From positions 1 to 64,000 of the forward strand of contig NZ_CAMCWY010000012.1 in the NCBI RefSeq assembly GCF_945882965.1: 64,000 bases of DNA. Direction: 5' to 3'. Within the stretch, counting starts at the first letter, position 1. Each line of letters opens with the position of its first letter. The stretch is from Sphingorhabdus sp. EL138 (GTDB taxonomy: Bacteria > Pseudomonadota > Alphaproteobacteria > Sphingomonadales > Sphingomonadaceae). The notes beneath the pieces were generated by a model. It was not told the DNA's origin and searched no databases. It saw only the letters and a program-made list of their open reading frames with translations. Below, piece by piece: positions 56,528-64,000 of the stretch. Position numbers and translations under genes: made by a program.

Positions 56528-57661
56528 TCAGCCTTTTTTGAACGGCGCCATTTCGCTCAAAAATTCAATCTCGCGTTCCATGGCCGCTGTTTCGCGTTCC
56601 AGAAAATCGGCAACTGCGCCCCGGAACCTTTCATTGGCGATATAATGCGCCGAATAGGTCGGCACCGCTTCATAACCGCGCGCCAATTTATGCTCGCCTT
56701 GTGCGCCAGCCTCAACGCGGGCGAGGCCGTTGGCGATGGCATAATCAATCGCCAGATAATAACACAGTTCAAAGTGCAGAAATGGCACGTCGCGGGTGCA
56801 GCCCCAATAGCGGCCATAGAGGCAATCGGGCCCAACGAAATTCAGCGCCCCTGCTATGGGACGATCGTCGTCAAAAGCCAAAAACAGCACGATGCTGTCA
56901 CGCATTTTTGTCCCGATGATGTCGAAAAACGTGCGCGTCAAATATGGCGTACCCCATTTGCGCGCGCCAGTATCCTGATAGAATATCCAGAACGCATCCC
57001 AATGTTCCGGCGTAATGTCGGCGCCCGAAATCTGTTCTATGCGCACCGCGTCTTGCGCGCCTGCACGTTCCTTGCGGATTGCCTTGCGCTTGCGTGAAGA
57101 CAGCGCGCCCAGAAAGTCTTCAAAATCCGCATAATCGCGGTTCTGCCAATGAAATTGCGTGCCTACCCGCGTCAGCCACCCCGCCGCGCGAAATTGCTCC
57201 AGCTCGGCTTCTTCCACAAACGTCGCGTGCGCGGACGACAGGCCATTTTGGTCCACCACCGCTTCCGCCGCGCGCAAGAGTGGCAGCGCCATCGCTGGAT
57301 CGCGCAATAACAATCGCGGTCCCGGCACCGGCGAGAATGGCGCGGCAATCTGCAACTTTGGATAATATTGTCCACCCGCCCGATGAAATGCGTCGGCCCA
57401 ATTATGGTCAAACACATATTCGCCTTGGCTATGTGTCTTGAGATAGGCCGGAAGCGCTGCCGCCGGAATACCATCTGCATCGCGAATGATGACGGGCGCA
57501 GACGACCAGCCAGTGCCCGGACCAACGCTCCCGGATTGCTCCAGCGCCGACAGGAACGCGTGCGCCACAAACGGGTTACCGCGCGGGTTCAACGCATCCC
57601 ATTGGTCAGCGGGAATATCGCTGACCTTGGTTAGAAGTTCGGCGGTGACGCCGTCGGCCAT
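56528..57661 (-). CDS. COG3146-type acyltransferase (peptidoglycan-biosynthesis FemAB-like, DUF482)
   Basis: This 377-residue soluble protein has a double GNAT/FemAB-like fold. Conserved marks are NPFVAHAFLSALEQSGSVG near the N-terminus, DYADFEDFLGALSSRKRKAIRKER in the middle and FELCYYLAIDYAIANGLARVEAGAQGEHKLARGY near the end. Function of the family is unproven. Its ATG overlaps the RidA stop (TAATG). It ends a minus-strand operon of four genes. Confidence 0.85.
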   Translation of the reverse strand: MADGVTAELLTKVSDIPADQWDALNPRGNPFVAHAFLSALEQSGSVGPGTGWSSAPVIIRDADGIPAAALPAYLKTHSQGEYVFDHNWADAFHRAGGQYYPKLQIAAPFSPVPGPRLLLRDPAMALPLLRAAEAVVDQNGLSSAHATFVEEAELEQFRAAGWLTRVGTQFHWQNRDYADFEDFLGALSSRKRKAIRKERAGAQDAVRIEQISGADITPEHWDAFWIFYQDTGARKWGTPYLTRTFFDIIGTKMRDSIVLFLAFDDDRPIAGALNFVGPDCLYGRYWGCTRDVPFLHFELCYYLAIDYAIANGLARVEAGAQGEHKLARGYEAVPTYSAHYIANERFRGAVADFLERETAAMEREIEFLSEMAPFKKG

Positions 57662-58122
57662 TAGGCCGCGCGGACCTTTACCACGCAGTCAATCTCCACC
57701 GTTGCGTCGCGCGGCAAGACCGGGACCGAGACCGCTGCGCGTGCGTGCTTGCCCACATCACCAAACACGGCTTCCATCAGGTCCGATGCGCCGTTGGCGG
57801 CTTCGGGCTGATCGGTAAAGTCTGGAGTTGAGGCGACAAATACGCCCAATTTAACGATGCGTTCCACCCGGTCGAGGTCACCGCCAAGCGCCGCCTTCAT
57901 CTGCGCAATCAGCATGATGCCGCACGCCTTGGCAGCAGCCTTGCCGTCTTCAAGACTGCGCGTATCGCCGACTTTGCCAGTAACAACCTTGCCATCAACG
58001 AAAGGCAACTGACCCGAAATGAACAGCATCCCGTTTGCTTCGACAGCGGGCACATAGGAAGCGACAGGCGCGGCAGGTTCCGGCAGTGTGATGCCCAATT
58101 CGGCCAATTTTGCTTCGATCAT
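57661..58122 (-). CDS. RidA family protein
   Basis: This 153-residue protein of the RidA/YjgF/YER057c superfamily is of the longer alphaproteobacterial type. It has YVPAVEANGMLFISGQLPF and AAVSVPVLPRDATVEIDCVVKV. RidA proper deaminates reactive enamines/imines, but this subgroup often lacks the catalytic Arg (the usual R-x-C is replaced here near DATVEI), so activity is uncertain. Start and stop overlap the neighbouring genes. Confidence 0.88.
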   Translation of the reverse strand: MIEAKLAELGITLPEPAAPVASYVPAVEANGMLFISGQLPFVDGKVVTGKVGDTRSLEDGKAAAKACGIMLIAQMKAALGGDLDRVERIVKLGVFVASTPDFTDQPEAANGASDLMEAVFGDVGKHARAAVSVPVLPRDATVEIDCVVKVRAA

Positions 58123-58778
58123 GATGTTACCTTTTCCAATGCGGGGGCAGGTGTGCCTGTCACGAGCCGTTCCCTAATCCAATGTTCCGCATCCGCCCAG
58201 CGATCCAAACGCGCATGCGCAGACGTCGACGGCTTCACGCGATCCCACAGCATCGGCTCACCGACAAAATGCAGTCGCCATACGTCAGGATGCCGTTCGC
58301 CAACGGACTCATGCTGATGCCCCAGATCGTCGACGAATACAGCTACGCTTGGGCGATATTCTTCGAGGATCCGGCCAAGTGCCTCGCCCTTGCCGCCTTG
58401 GTTGCAATAGACTGGCGCATAGATGCCGACGGCCTTCAACTGCTCCGTGCGCGGCCCCGCGCGGTGGTCGAGTAAGTTGGTCAGGATGACGACATCGGCA
58501 TGTTCGCGCAGGCGGTTGAGGCTGTCTACCGCGCCATCAATCGCTTGTTGCCGGTGCATTTCGGTGTCGAAAAAGCCATTGAGCAAATCCCAGACCCGCC
58601 CGCGTTCAACGACCGTGCCATCATGCTTGTGGCGCAGCGCTTCACCCCAATCGCCATGGACGAAGTCGAAATGGATGTGATGCGCCTCATCCAACCAGTC
58701 ACGAAACGGGACAATCATGTGCAGCAACACTTCGTCGCAATCTGAAATCAAAAGTGGCCGGGAATTTCTGATACTCAT
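58119..58778 (-). CDS. HAD-like hydrolase
   Basis: This protein of about 219 residues has a HAD fold. Motif I SDCDEVLLHMIVPF (DCDE, two Asp), motif II VVILTNLLDHRAG, and motif IV AVFVDDLGHQHES are seen. Many sphingomonads have this gene next to ridA. Substrate unknown. ATG 58778 overlaps the DUF3572 stop as ATGA. The longer frame to 58988 is antisense-style noise over DUF3572. Confidence 0.82.
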   Translation of the reverse strand: MSIRNSRPLLISDCDEVLLHMIVPFRDWLDEAHHIHFDFVHGDWGEALRHKHDGTVVERGRVWDLLNGFFDTEMHRQQAIDGAVDSLNRLREHADVVILTNLLDHRAGPRTEQLKAVGIYAPVYCNQGGKGEALGRILEEYRPSVAVFVDDLGHQHESVGERHPDVWRLHFVGEPMLWDRVKPSTSAHARLDRWADAEHWIRERLVTGTPAPALEKVTS

Positions 58779-59044
58779 GCTTCTAACTCCTGCCGCGCTT
58801 GCACCAATAGGGCAGGTGACACCCCGATGGCCGCCGCGCACGCGACAAGATCTGCTTCGTAAGCCTCCAAAAACGACAGAATCGCTGCCTGCGTGCTGCG
58901 TTCCATAACGCTGCTGCGCAAGCCCTCTGGCGTGAGGCCAGTGAGCGACAATAATCGCTCCGCCCGTGATTCTTCCATCAACGCCCAAGCCAATGCCTGG
59001 AACGCCATACCCGATGCGTCTAACTTGTCGTTTGTTTCATGCAT
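58775..59044 (-). CDS. DUF3572 family protein
   Basis: This 89-residue helical protein of DUF3572 has AFQALAWALMEESRAERLLSLTGLTPEGLR and ILSFLEAYEADLVACAAAIGVSP. Function unknown. It is usually found beside divK in Alphaproteobacteria, as here: divK is divergent with 52 nt between start codons. Confidence 0.87.
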   Translation of the reverse strand: MHETNDKLDASGMAFQALAWALMEESRAERLLSLTGLTPEGLRSSVMERSTQAAILSFLEAYEADLVACAAAIGVSPALLVQARQELEA

Positions 59045-59096
59045 GGCTGTCGCTTAATCCATGCCCTGCGCGAACGCAAAGCGGGAAAAGGTCGGT

Positions 59097-59462
59097 ATGC
59101 GTAAAAAGGTGATGATCGTTGAGGATAATGAACTCAACATCGAGCTGTTCACCGACCTTTTGCGCGCGCATCAGTTTACCGTCGAAGGCGTGCGCGATGG
59201 GCAGCTGGTGCTGGAACTCGTGCTAAGCTTTGCACCTGACCTTGTCATCATGGACATTCAATTGCCGCATGTCAGCGGCATCGACTTGATCGAAGCCATG
59301 CAAAAGGACGCCGCGCTGTCGGTCGTCCCCGTGCTTGCCGTCACCGCTTATGCGGGCAAAGGCGACGAAGAATACATCATGGCGGCAGGTGCGAAGGGCT
59401 ATCTGTCCAAGCCCTTGTCAGTGATGAAGTTTCTGGAGGCAGTGCGGGGGATAATTGGGTAG
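59097..59462 (+). CDS. divK: Single-domain response regulator DivK
   Basis: This 121-residue CheY-like receiver has acidic Glu9/Asp10, phosphoacceptor Asp53 (LVIMDIQLPH), Thr83 and Lys105 (LSKPLS) in place. DivK controls cell-cycle polarity and CtrA activity via DivJ/PleC/DivL in Alphaproteobacteria. The start MRKKVMIVEDNELNIELF matches DivK. AAAAGG precedes it. Confidence 0.93.
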   Translation: MRKKVMIVEDNELNIELFTDLLRAHQFTVEGVRDGQLVLELVLSFAPDLVIMDIQLPHVSGIDLIEAMQKDAALSVVPVLAVTAYAGKGDEEYIMAAGAKGYLSKPLSVMKFLEAVRGIIG

Positions 59463-59473
59463 TTTATGTGGTC

Positions 59474-59502
59474 AGAAAAGCCGCCCAATGGCCGGCTTTT
59501 CT
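59474..59502 (+). terminator. Terminator after divK
   Basis: AGAAAAGCCG (59474-59483) pairs perfectly with CGGCTTTTCT (59493-59502), 9-nt loop. The T-rich right arm and A-rich left arm allow action on both strands. It lies between convergent divK and rpmG. Confidence 0.8.
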
Positions 59503-59524
59503 TGTTTAGACTAACGGATCAATC

Positions 59525-59546
59525 AAAAAGGGCACCCGAAGCGCCC
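59525..59546 (-). terminator. Terminator after rpmG
   Basis: On the minus strand GGGCGC (59541-59546) pairs with GTGCCC (59530-59535, one G-T), loop TTCGG, followed by TTTTT (59525-59529). It is correctly placed 34 nt after the rpmG stop. Confidence 0.8.
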
Positions 59547-59579
59547 TGATCGTTACCCTATACAAGCAAACGCGTTAGC

Positions 59580-59747
59580 TTACTTGATTTTGGCTTCCTT
59601 GAACTCGACATGCTTGCGCACGACGGGATCATATTTGCGGAACGTCATCTTTTCGGTGATGTTGCGCGGATTTTTCTTGGTCACGTAGAAAAAGCCCGTG
59701 TCAGCAGTGCTGAGCAGCTTGATCTTGATCGTGGCTGGCTTCGCCAT
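59580..59747 (-). CDS. rpmG: 50S ribosomal protein L33
   Basis: This 55-residue ribosomal protein reads [20 protein letters not shown] at the start and ends FKEAKIK. The Cys-free form (C- type) is usual in Alphaproteobacteria. YVTKKNPRN and [12 protein letters not shown] are diagnostic. AAGGA lies before the ATG at 59747. Both a terminator-like hairpin and a possible promoter lie just upstream. Confidence 0.95.
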   Translation of the reverse strand: MAKPATIKIKLLSTADTGFFYVTKKNPRNITEKMTFRKYDPVVRKHVEFKEAKIK

Positions 59748-59793
59748 GGCCCATTCCTTTTATTCAAAAAAATTTTGCAAAAAACTGTGCAGT

Positions 59794-59831
59794 AAAAAAG
59801 CCGCACTGCTCACAGACGCCGGCCAATGCGG
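59794..59831 (-). terminator. Terminator-like hairpin upstream of rpmG
   Basis: On the minus strand CCGCATTG (59824-59831) pairs over 8 bp with CAGTGCGG (59801-59808, one G-T) and is followed by C and TTTTTT (59794-59799). It lies about 47 nt before the rpmG start with no minus-strand gene upstream to terminate. Alternatively the TTGACT at 59846-59851 is the rpmG -35 and part of the left arm is then promoter, not transcript. Confidence 0.45.
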
Positions 59832-59900
59832 ATTCGCGGGGTTAAAGTCAAGCCAATAAACTGGCATCTGGATTGGAGACCTGCCAAATTTGCACCGAAC

Positions 59901-59981
59901 CGCCATGCTGAACGCGTTTCAGCATCTTACTTTTTCTATATCCCACAAATTAAGATTTTAAACCAAGTTCAGGATGACGCG
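59901..59981. repeat. Inverted-repeat element, family B copy 2 (degraded)
   Basis: Left arm (59901-59929, with CATGCTGAACGCGTTTCAGC) and right arm (59951-59981, with CCAAGTTCAGGATGACGCG) match family B at 49753-49841 with several mismatches. The centre is AT-rich. It lies between rpmG and dps. Confidence 0.7.
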
Positions 59982-60123
59982 TGAGCGGCCCGCGTGAAGG
60001 CAGCGATTCGCTCCACCTGCCAACGTCGGAACATCTGCATAAGGCTATGCCCACACGCCCCATAGGTTGAAAATCGGTCCCTTCGTCCCCATATCAGCCC
60101 CCCCCCAATATAGGAGAACTGCA

Positions 60124-60588
60124 ATGGCAGCTGGTGACAATAGCAAAAAGGCATTGGCCGACGCGTTAAATGGCCTTTTGGCCGATTATTACGCGTTATA
60201 TCTGAAAACCAAGAATTTCCATTGGCACGTCAATGGTCCGCATTTCCGCGAATATCATCTGTTGTTTGACGAACAAGCGACAGAGCTGATCGCGACGACT
60301 GACCTTGTGGCCGAACGCGTGCGCAAGTTGGGTCAGGATACGCTGACCTCAATCGGTTCTATCGCGGCAAAGCAGCGGATTATGGATCATGATTCGACGA
60401 CAACCGATGCGGCCCAGATGCTGAAGGCATTGCACGCAGATAATGAGACGCTGATAACAGCGTTAAAGGACGCCAAGAACCTGGCGGACGAAGCAGGGGA
60501 CAATGCGACCGATGGGTTGCTGGATGATTGGACCGACCAAGCCGAACAACGCGCTTGGTTCTTGGCCGCGACCATCGGCAAGGCGTAA
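60124..60588 (+). CDS. dps: DNA starvation/stationary phase protection protein Dps
   Basis: This 154-residue ferritin-like mini-ferritin has NFHWHVNGPHFREYHLLFDEQATEL (about 34-58) with the ferroxidase His/Asp/Glu residues at the dimer interface, and LVAERVRKLGQD next. It stores iron, consumes hydrogen peroxide and protects DNA as a dodecamer. ATG 60124 follows TAGGAGAAC. A run of nine C (60098-60106) lies just upstream of the ribosome-binding site. Confidence 0.94.
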   Translation: MAAGDNSKKALADALNGLLADYYALYLKTKNFHWHVNGPHFREYHLLFDEQATELIATTDLVAERVRKLGQDTLTSIGSIAAKQRIMDHDSTTTDAAQMLKALHADNETLITALKDAKNLADEAGDNATDGLLDDWTDQAEQRAWFLAATIGKA

Positions 60589-60606
60589 CGTCGGGACACA
60601 AAAAAA

Positions 60607-60639
60607 GCGGGCGAAGCCTATTGCTTCACCCGCCTTTTT
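60607..60639 (+). terminator. Terminator between dps and the cold-shock gene
   Basis: GCGGG-C-GAAGC (60607-60617) pairs with GCTTC-A-CCCGC (60623-60633), one mismatch, 5-nt loop, then CTTTTT. An A-run on the left makes it likely to serve the convergent cold-shock gene as well. Confidence 0.85.
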
Positions 60640-60656
60640 GAATGTGAGAACAGCGC

Positions 60657-61457
60657 TTATTCGGAAAGCGGGCCGAGGTTCGTAGCCGAATATTTGCCGC
60701 GACGATCAATTTCGATGTCGAAGGCCAAACGGTCGCCCTGAGTCACTTGGCCCATGCCCGAACGCTCAAGCGCCGAAATGTGCACAAACACATCTTCGCC
60801 GCCATCATCGCGCTGCACAAAACCAAAACCCTTCATGTCGTTGAAGAATTTCACGGTGCCATTGGCCCGTTCGCCAGTCGATTCGCGCTGCGGACCGCGT
60901 GGAGCCGAATCGCGATCGCCACCACGGAAGCCGCCGCGATCATCGCCGCGCGGTGCACGGTCACGATCAAAAGCAGGCCGGTCAGGACGCGGTGCGCGTT
61001 CACTGATGGCCATTGGTTCACCGTCGATCACGAGATCGGTTGCCGACACCTTGCCACCACGTTCCACAAGTTGGAACTCAAGCGGTTGGCCCTCGGCAAG
61101 GCCAGCTAGGCCAGCTTGCTCGACAGCGCTGATGTGAACGAAGACGTCGTCGGGACGACCATCTACCTGAATGAAGCCAAAACCTTTTTGGCCATTGAAA
61201 AATTTGACGATTCCCTTACCAGAACCGATAACTTGGGCAGGCATTGGTGGGCCGCCGGGGCCACGGCGCGGGGCACCAAAGCCACCTCCACCACCGCCAC
61301 CGCTGTTACCACCGCCGCCATATCCACCGCCGCCTGAACGGCCGCCACCAAAATCACTTTGATAGGGGGATGGCGCGCGATAACCATCGTAGCTTTCATC
61401 ACCGAAACCGTCTCTCTTGTCCCGGCCTTTGCCAGCACGCTTGCGATCAAAACCCAT
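60657..61457 (-). CDS. Double cold-shock domain protein with Gly/Arg-rich regions
   Basis: This 266-residue protein has a glycine/arginine-rich N-terminus (about 37-75), CSD1 (about 79-145; [15 protein letters not shown] and DDVFVHIS), an RG-rich linker (about 158-195) and CSD2 (about 198-262; [15 protein letters not shown] and DVFVHISAL). Both RNP1/RNP2 sets are intact, so it binds single-stranded RNA/DNA. Tandem CSDs are usual in Alphaproteobacteria, but the long Gly-rich head is less so. Confidence 0.92.
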   Translation of the reverse strand: MGFDRKRAGKGRDKRDGFGDESYDGYRAPSPYQSDFGGGRSGGGGYGGGGNSGGGGGGGFGAPRRGPGGPPMPAQVIGSGKGIVKFFNGQKGFGFIQVDGRPDDVFVHISAVEQAGLAGLAEGQPLEFQLVERGGKVSATDLVIDGEPMAISERAPRPDRPAFDRDRAPRGDDRGGFRGGDRDSAPRGPQRESTGERANGTVKFFNDMKGFGFVQRDDGGEDVFVHISALERSGMGQVTQGDRLAFDIEIDRRGKYSATNLGPLSE

Positions 61458-61672
61458 AACTTCTTACTTGCCTTCTCATCGCCCTAAACCACTATGTTAT
61501 GCAGTCGAGGGCGACTGTACTGCACGTCACAAGCGCAACCGTCGGTGATTACGCGAGGTGTAGCTATATCGTAATAAAATGTGACGCGATAGCAAATATT
61601 GTGGCAGAAATTCGCCGTGCGATAGCTGTACTTTCATTTGCCTTGGGCAGCACTGTCGGGCAAGGGGCAAGC

Positions 61673-62290
61673 ATGAGCGTATATTTCCATGAAGAAGACC
61701 TTCCCGCTGGCGTATTAGCCGAAGGCCCTGTCGCCGTTGACACTGAAACCATGGGGTTGATTACCCCACGCGACCGGCTCTGTCTGTTGCAGATTTCCGA
61801 TGGTCGCGGGGACGAACATCTGGTGCGCTTTGCCCGGGACAGCGACTATAAAGCGCCCAATTTGCGCGCCGTTCTTGCCGATCCTGTACGCATCAAGCTG
61901 TTTCATTATGCCCGATTCGATCTGGCCGCGATTTCGCATTACTTGAATGTCGTCGCGACACCATTATTCTGCACGAAAATCGCCTCACGCCTGACCCGGA
62001 CATATACGGACCGCCATGGTTTGAAAGAATTGGTTAAGGAAATGCTGTCGACCGACATTTCCAAACAGCAGCAATCCAGCGATTGGGGAGGCCCCGTGCT
62101 GTCCGAAGCACAAAAGGATTATGCCGCAAGCGATGTCCGCTATCTCCACCGCCTGCATGCCGAATTTGTTATCCGTCTTGAACGTGAAGGTCGCACCGCT
62201 TTGGCGCAGGCGTGTTTCGACTTTCTGCCGCACCGTGCAGACCTTGATCTTGCAGGTTGGCCCGAAATCGACATATTCGGGCACAGTTAA
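61673..62290 (+). CDS. NrnC-type 3'-5' exoribonuclease (short RNase D-like)
   Basis: This 205-residue DEDDy exonuclease without HRDC domains is of the alphaproteobacterial NrnC type that degrades short RNAs. Catalytic motifs: VAVDTETMGL (Asp, Glu), FHYARFDLAAI (Asp), DYAASDVRYLHRL (Tyr, Asp). CAAGGGGC precedes ATG 61673. The longer frame to 61499 has no family similarity. lptC follows 25 nt later. Confidence 0.9.
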   Translation: MSVYFHEEDLPAGVLAEGPVAVDTETMGLITPRDRLCLLQISDGRGDEHLVRFARDSDYKAPNLRAVLADPVRIKLFHYARFDLAAISHYLNVVATPLFCTKIASRLTRTYTDRHGLKELVKEMLSTDISKQQQSSDWGGPVLSEAQKDYAASDVRYLHRLHAEFVIRLEREGRTALAQACFDFLPHRADLDLAGWPEIDIFGHS

Positions 62291-62315
62291 GCTTCGATCT
62301 AGTTAGGCATCTATT

Positions 62316-62951
62316 ATGTCAGCACAAGCCGATCTTGAACGCACACACAGACAGCTCTGGGCAATGCCGGGCGGACGGCATGACCGCCTGATCCGCGCGC
62401 TGCGCGTAGGGTTGCCTATCATCATTGGCCTGTTAGTGGCGCTACTGGCCTTCAGTCCCTTTACCGGCAAACAGGAATTGAGCTTCGTGCTGAACAAGGA
62501 TGAAGTAAACCTGTCGCGCGAGCGTCTGCGCGTCGTCGAAGCGTTATACCGCGGCGATGACAGCAAAGGTCGTCCTTTTTCCTTGCGCGCGGGCAGTGCA
62601 GTGCAGAAAACATCCGCTGACCCTGTCTTGGACATGACATCCTTATCCGGCCAGATCATGTTAAATGACGGGCCAGCGTCCATCGTCGCGCAGCGCGGGG
62701 TTTATGACCTTAATAAAGAAACGATGCGTGTGAACGGCCCCTTGGCTGTTCAATCGACGGGCTATGATATGGTCGCCAGCAATGTAGAGTTATCGTTGAA
62801 AAATCTTTCGATGCAAAGCTTTGGTCCCGTTAGCGGCCGGACGAAAGTTGGCACCTTCCACGCAGGGCGCCTGCGCGCGGACCTCGACACGCGGATTGTT
62901 CGTCTCGATGGCGGCGTTCGTTTGCGTATCGACCAGAATGCGATTAAGTAA
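62316..62951 (+). CDS. lptC: LPS export ABC transporter periplasmic protein LptC
   Basis: This 211-residue single-pass protein has one membrane anchor (about 34-52, LPIIIGLLVALLAFSPF) and a periplasmic beta-jellyroll LptC domain. It receives lipopolysaccharide from LptBFG and passes it to LptA. The order lptC-lptA-lptB is the usual one. Confidence 0.9.
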   Translation: MSAQADLERTHRQLWAMPGGRHDRLIRALRVGLPIIIGLLVALLAFSPFTGKQELSFVLNKDEVNLSRERLRVVEALYRGDDSKGRPFSLRAGSAVQKTSADPVLDMTSLSGQIMLNDGPASIVAQRGVYDLNKETMRVNGPLAVQSTGYDMVASNVELSLKNLSMQSFGPVSGRTKVGTFHAGRLRADLDTRIVRLDGGVRLRIDQNAIK

Positions 62952-62958
62952 GCGCGCA

Positions 62959-63486
62959 ATGACTATCCGTTCTCTCTCCTTTGGCCTGTGTGCAGCGATT
63001 GCTGGCATGAGCATGCTGTCCACAGCGTCGACGGCGCAAAGCATTCGTAATCATGATAGCAACGCCCCTGTCGATTTTTCGGCCGCTTCTATGGAGTTGC
63101 AAGATCGAGCCGACCGCGTGGTGTTATCTGGCGGCGTGACGGCGATGCAAGCGGGGCTTACGCTGAAAGCAAATCGCGTGACCGCAGCATATTCCGGTAA
63201 TAATGGCGTCGATGTGAACCGCTTGGATGCCACTGGCGGCGTGACCATCACCAAGAACGACCTGCGCGCCACGAGCAATTCCGCCATTTACGATCTCGAT
63301 TCGAGCCTGATCACATTGATCGGCAATGTGGACCTTGTGCAAGGCAGTAATCGTCTCACCGGCGGCCGATTGGTCATTGACCTGAACTCAGGCCGTTCAA
63401 CCATCAACGGCGGCGGTGCGCCTGGCGCGACAAATGGCGGTGGCCGAGTCACTGGGACCTTTAGCGTATCTCAGCGTAAGAATTGA
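62959..63486 (+). CDS. lptA: LPS transport periplasmic protein LptA (OstA family)
   Basis: This 175-residue periplasmic protein has a signal peptide (about 5-26, cut near TASTA-QS) and an OstA/LptA domain (SAASMELQDRADRVVLSGGV, LKANRVTAAY, then NSAIYDLDSSLITLIGNVDL). It bridges inner and outer membrane in LPS transport. An alternative ATG at 62938 overlaps lptC and would give a longer signal. The Gly-rich tail is normal for this group. Confidence 0.9.
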   Translation: MTIRSLSFGLCAAIAGMSMLSTASTAQSIRNHDSNAPVDFSAASMELQDRADRVVLSGGVTAMQAGLTLKANRVTAAYSGNNGVDVNRLDATGGVTITKNDLRATSNSAIYDLDSSLITLIGNVDLVQGSNRLTGGRLVIDLNSGRSTINGGGAPGATNGGGRVTGTFSVSQRKN

Positions 63487-63601
63487 GCTGAGCTAAAGCT
63501 GTAAATTCGGCGCAGCATGAACCATGCCAATTGCCAAATGCTTCGCTATTCATTAGCTATTGTCGCGAAAACCACAGCATCATTGCGGGCGAATATTGAA
63601 T

Positions 63602-64000
63602 ATGGAAAGCATGAAAGCCAACCCACCTGCTGCTGATGCGACAACCGATGCGGGTATGCAATCGGGGCTGGGTGTTGTTTCAATTGCCAAAAGCTATGAC
63701 AAGCGCGCCGTTTTGACGGATGTTTCGCTGTCCGTGGCAAAGGGCGAAGTGGTTGGCCTGCTTGGACCCAATGGCGCTGGCAAGACGACCTGTTTTTACT
63801 CAATCATGGGGCTGGTCAAACCCGATAGCGGCCGTATCACGCTGGATGGCGCGGATATAACTAAGCTGCCAATGTATCGCCGCGCCATTTTGGGGCTTGG
63901 CTACCTGCCGCAGGAAACCTCCATTTTTCGGGGGATGACGGTTGAACAGAATATCAGCGCGGTTCTCGAAATGTCGGAACCCGACCCAGAATCGCGCGGC
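63602..64000 (+). CDS. lptB: LPS export ABC ATPase LptB, 5' part
   Basis: The frame opens at ATG 63602 and runs off the right edge (133 codons seen). Walker A is GPNGAGKTT (about 58-66), and the Q-loop region [20 protein letters not shown] is diagnostic for LptB. The N-terminal 25 or so residues are an extra Ala/Thr-rich stretch. Another start (63611) is possible. It powers LPS extraction with LptFG. Confidence 0.94.
   Translation, partial: MESMKANPPAADATTDAGMQSGLGVVSIAKSYDKRAVLTDVSLSVAKGEVVGLLGPNGAGKTTCFYSIMGLVKPDSGRITLDGADITKLPMYRRAILGLGYLPQETSIFRGMTVEQNISAVLEMSEPDPESRG

Noticed and set aside
55146-56645. 499-codon open frame antisense to the acyl-CoA dehydrogenase
   Set aside because: Shadow frame that also crosses an inverted repeat; no protein features.

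Overview
The window is chromosomal DNA of an alphaproteobacterium of the Sphingomonadaceae, probably close to Sphingopyxis or Sphingorhabdus. The 5' part of a 16S rRNA gene at the left edge reads like that group. The protein set fits: DivK next to L33, a short NrnC-type RNase beside lptC-lptA-lptB, a CrtZ-type carotene hydroxylase, an F1F0-ATPase inhibitor zeta subunit, and several inverted-repeat families of a kind common in sphingomonad intergenic DNA. There is no prophage, transposase or CRISPR array. Most of the window is housekeeping or catabolic genes in tight, overlapping operons.

Layout. 1-780: start of an rrn operon on the minus strand, with a promoter and a boxA in its leader. 1.0-3.6 kb: 2OG-Fe(II) oxygenase, EVE protein, ATP-grasp protein, CsbD protein. 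3.6-10.2 kb (minus): GST, beta-lactamase-fold hydrolase, 3-oxoacid CoA-transferase scoA/scoB with a DUF5076 gene between the subunits, HAD hydrolase, VIT-like transporter, SMP-30 protein, GNAT. 10.3-14.4 kb (plus): universal stress protein behind a perfect FNR/FixK-type site, amino-acid permease, aldehyde dehydrogenase, YbaN protein. 14.4-19.3 kb: crtZ, leuC, a small membrane protein, leuD, quinone oxidoreductase, DUF1476, BolA, monothiol glutaredoxin. 19.4-23.3 kb: MFS transporter, YeiH-like protein, glpD. 23.4-29.5 kb: a suf Fe-S assembly operon (Rrf2 regulator, sufB, sufC, GNAT, sufD, sufS, sufT, sufA). 29.5-38.3 kb: subtilisin-type autotransporter, HAD nucleotidase, dapD, DUF465 protein, TerC, HNH protein, M20 amidohydrolase, a broken beta-lactamase-fold gene, and a DUF3617 lipoprotein with the tail of a lost paralogue. 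38.6-44.6 kb: uvrB, TauE, DUF305, thrS, a lipoprotein. 44.6-56.3 kb: an acyl-CoA catabolic locus (two thiolase-fold proteins, CaiB CoA-transferase, TetR, two crotonases, SDR, aldehyde dehydrogenase, acyl-CoA ligase, acyl-CoA dehydrogenase). 56.5-64 kb: COG3146 acyltransferase, RidA, HAD, DUF3572, divK, rpmG, dps, a double cold-shock protein, NrnC, lptC, lptA and the start of lptB.

The most unusual signal is in sufC. An 87-bp element made of two perfectly complementary 28-nt arms sits in frame inside the coding sequence and adds 29 codons to an otherwise conserved ATPase. It looks like an intergenic-type palindromic repeat that has become part of an essential protein, similar in principle to the Rickettsia palindromic elements. 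Four other inverted-repeat families occupy the gaps of the acyl-CoA locus and its right flank, and one of these recurs upstream of rpmG.

Functional themes: Fe-S biogenesis (suf, bolA-grxD), acyl-CoA and ketone-body catabolism, oxygen-responsive stress (FNR-type site, Usp, Dps), and envelope biogenesis (lptCAB).
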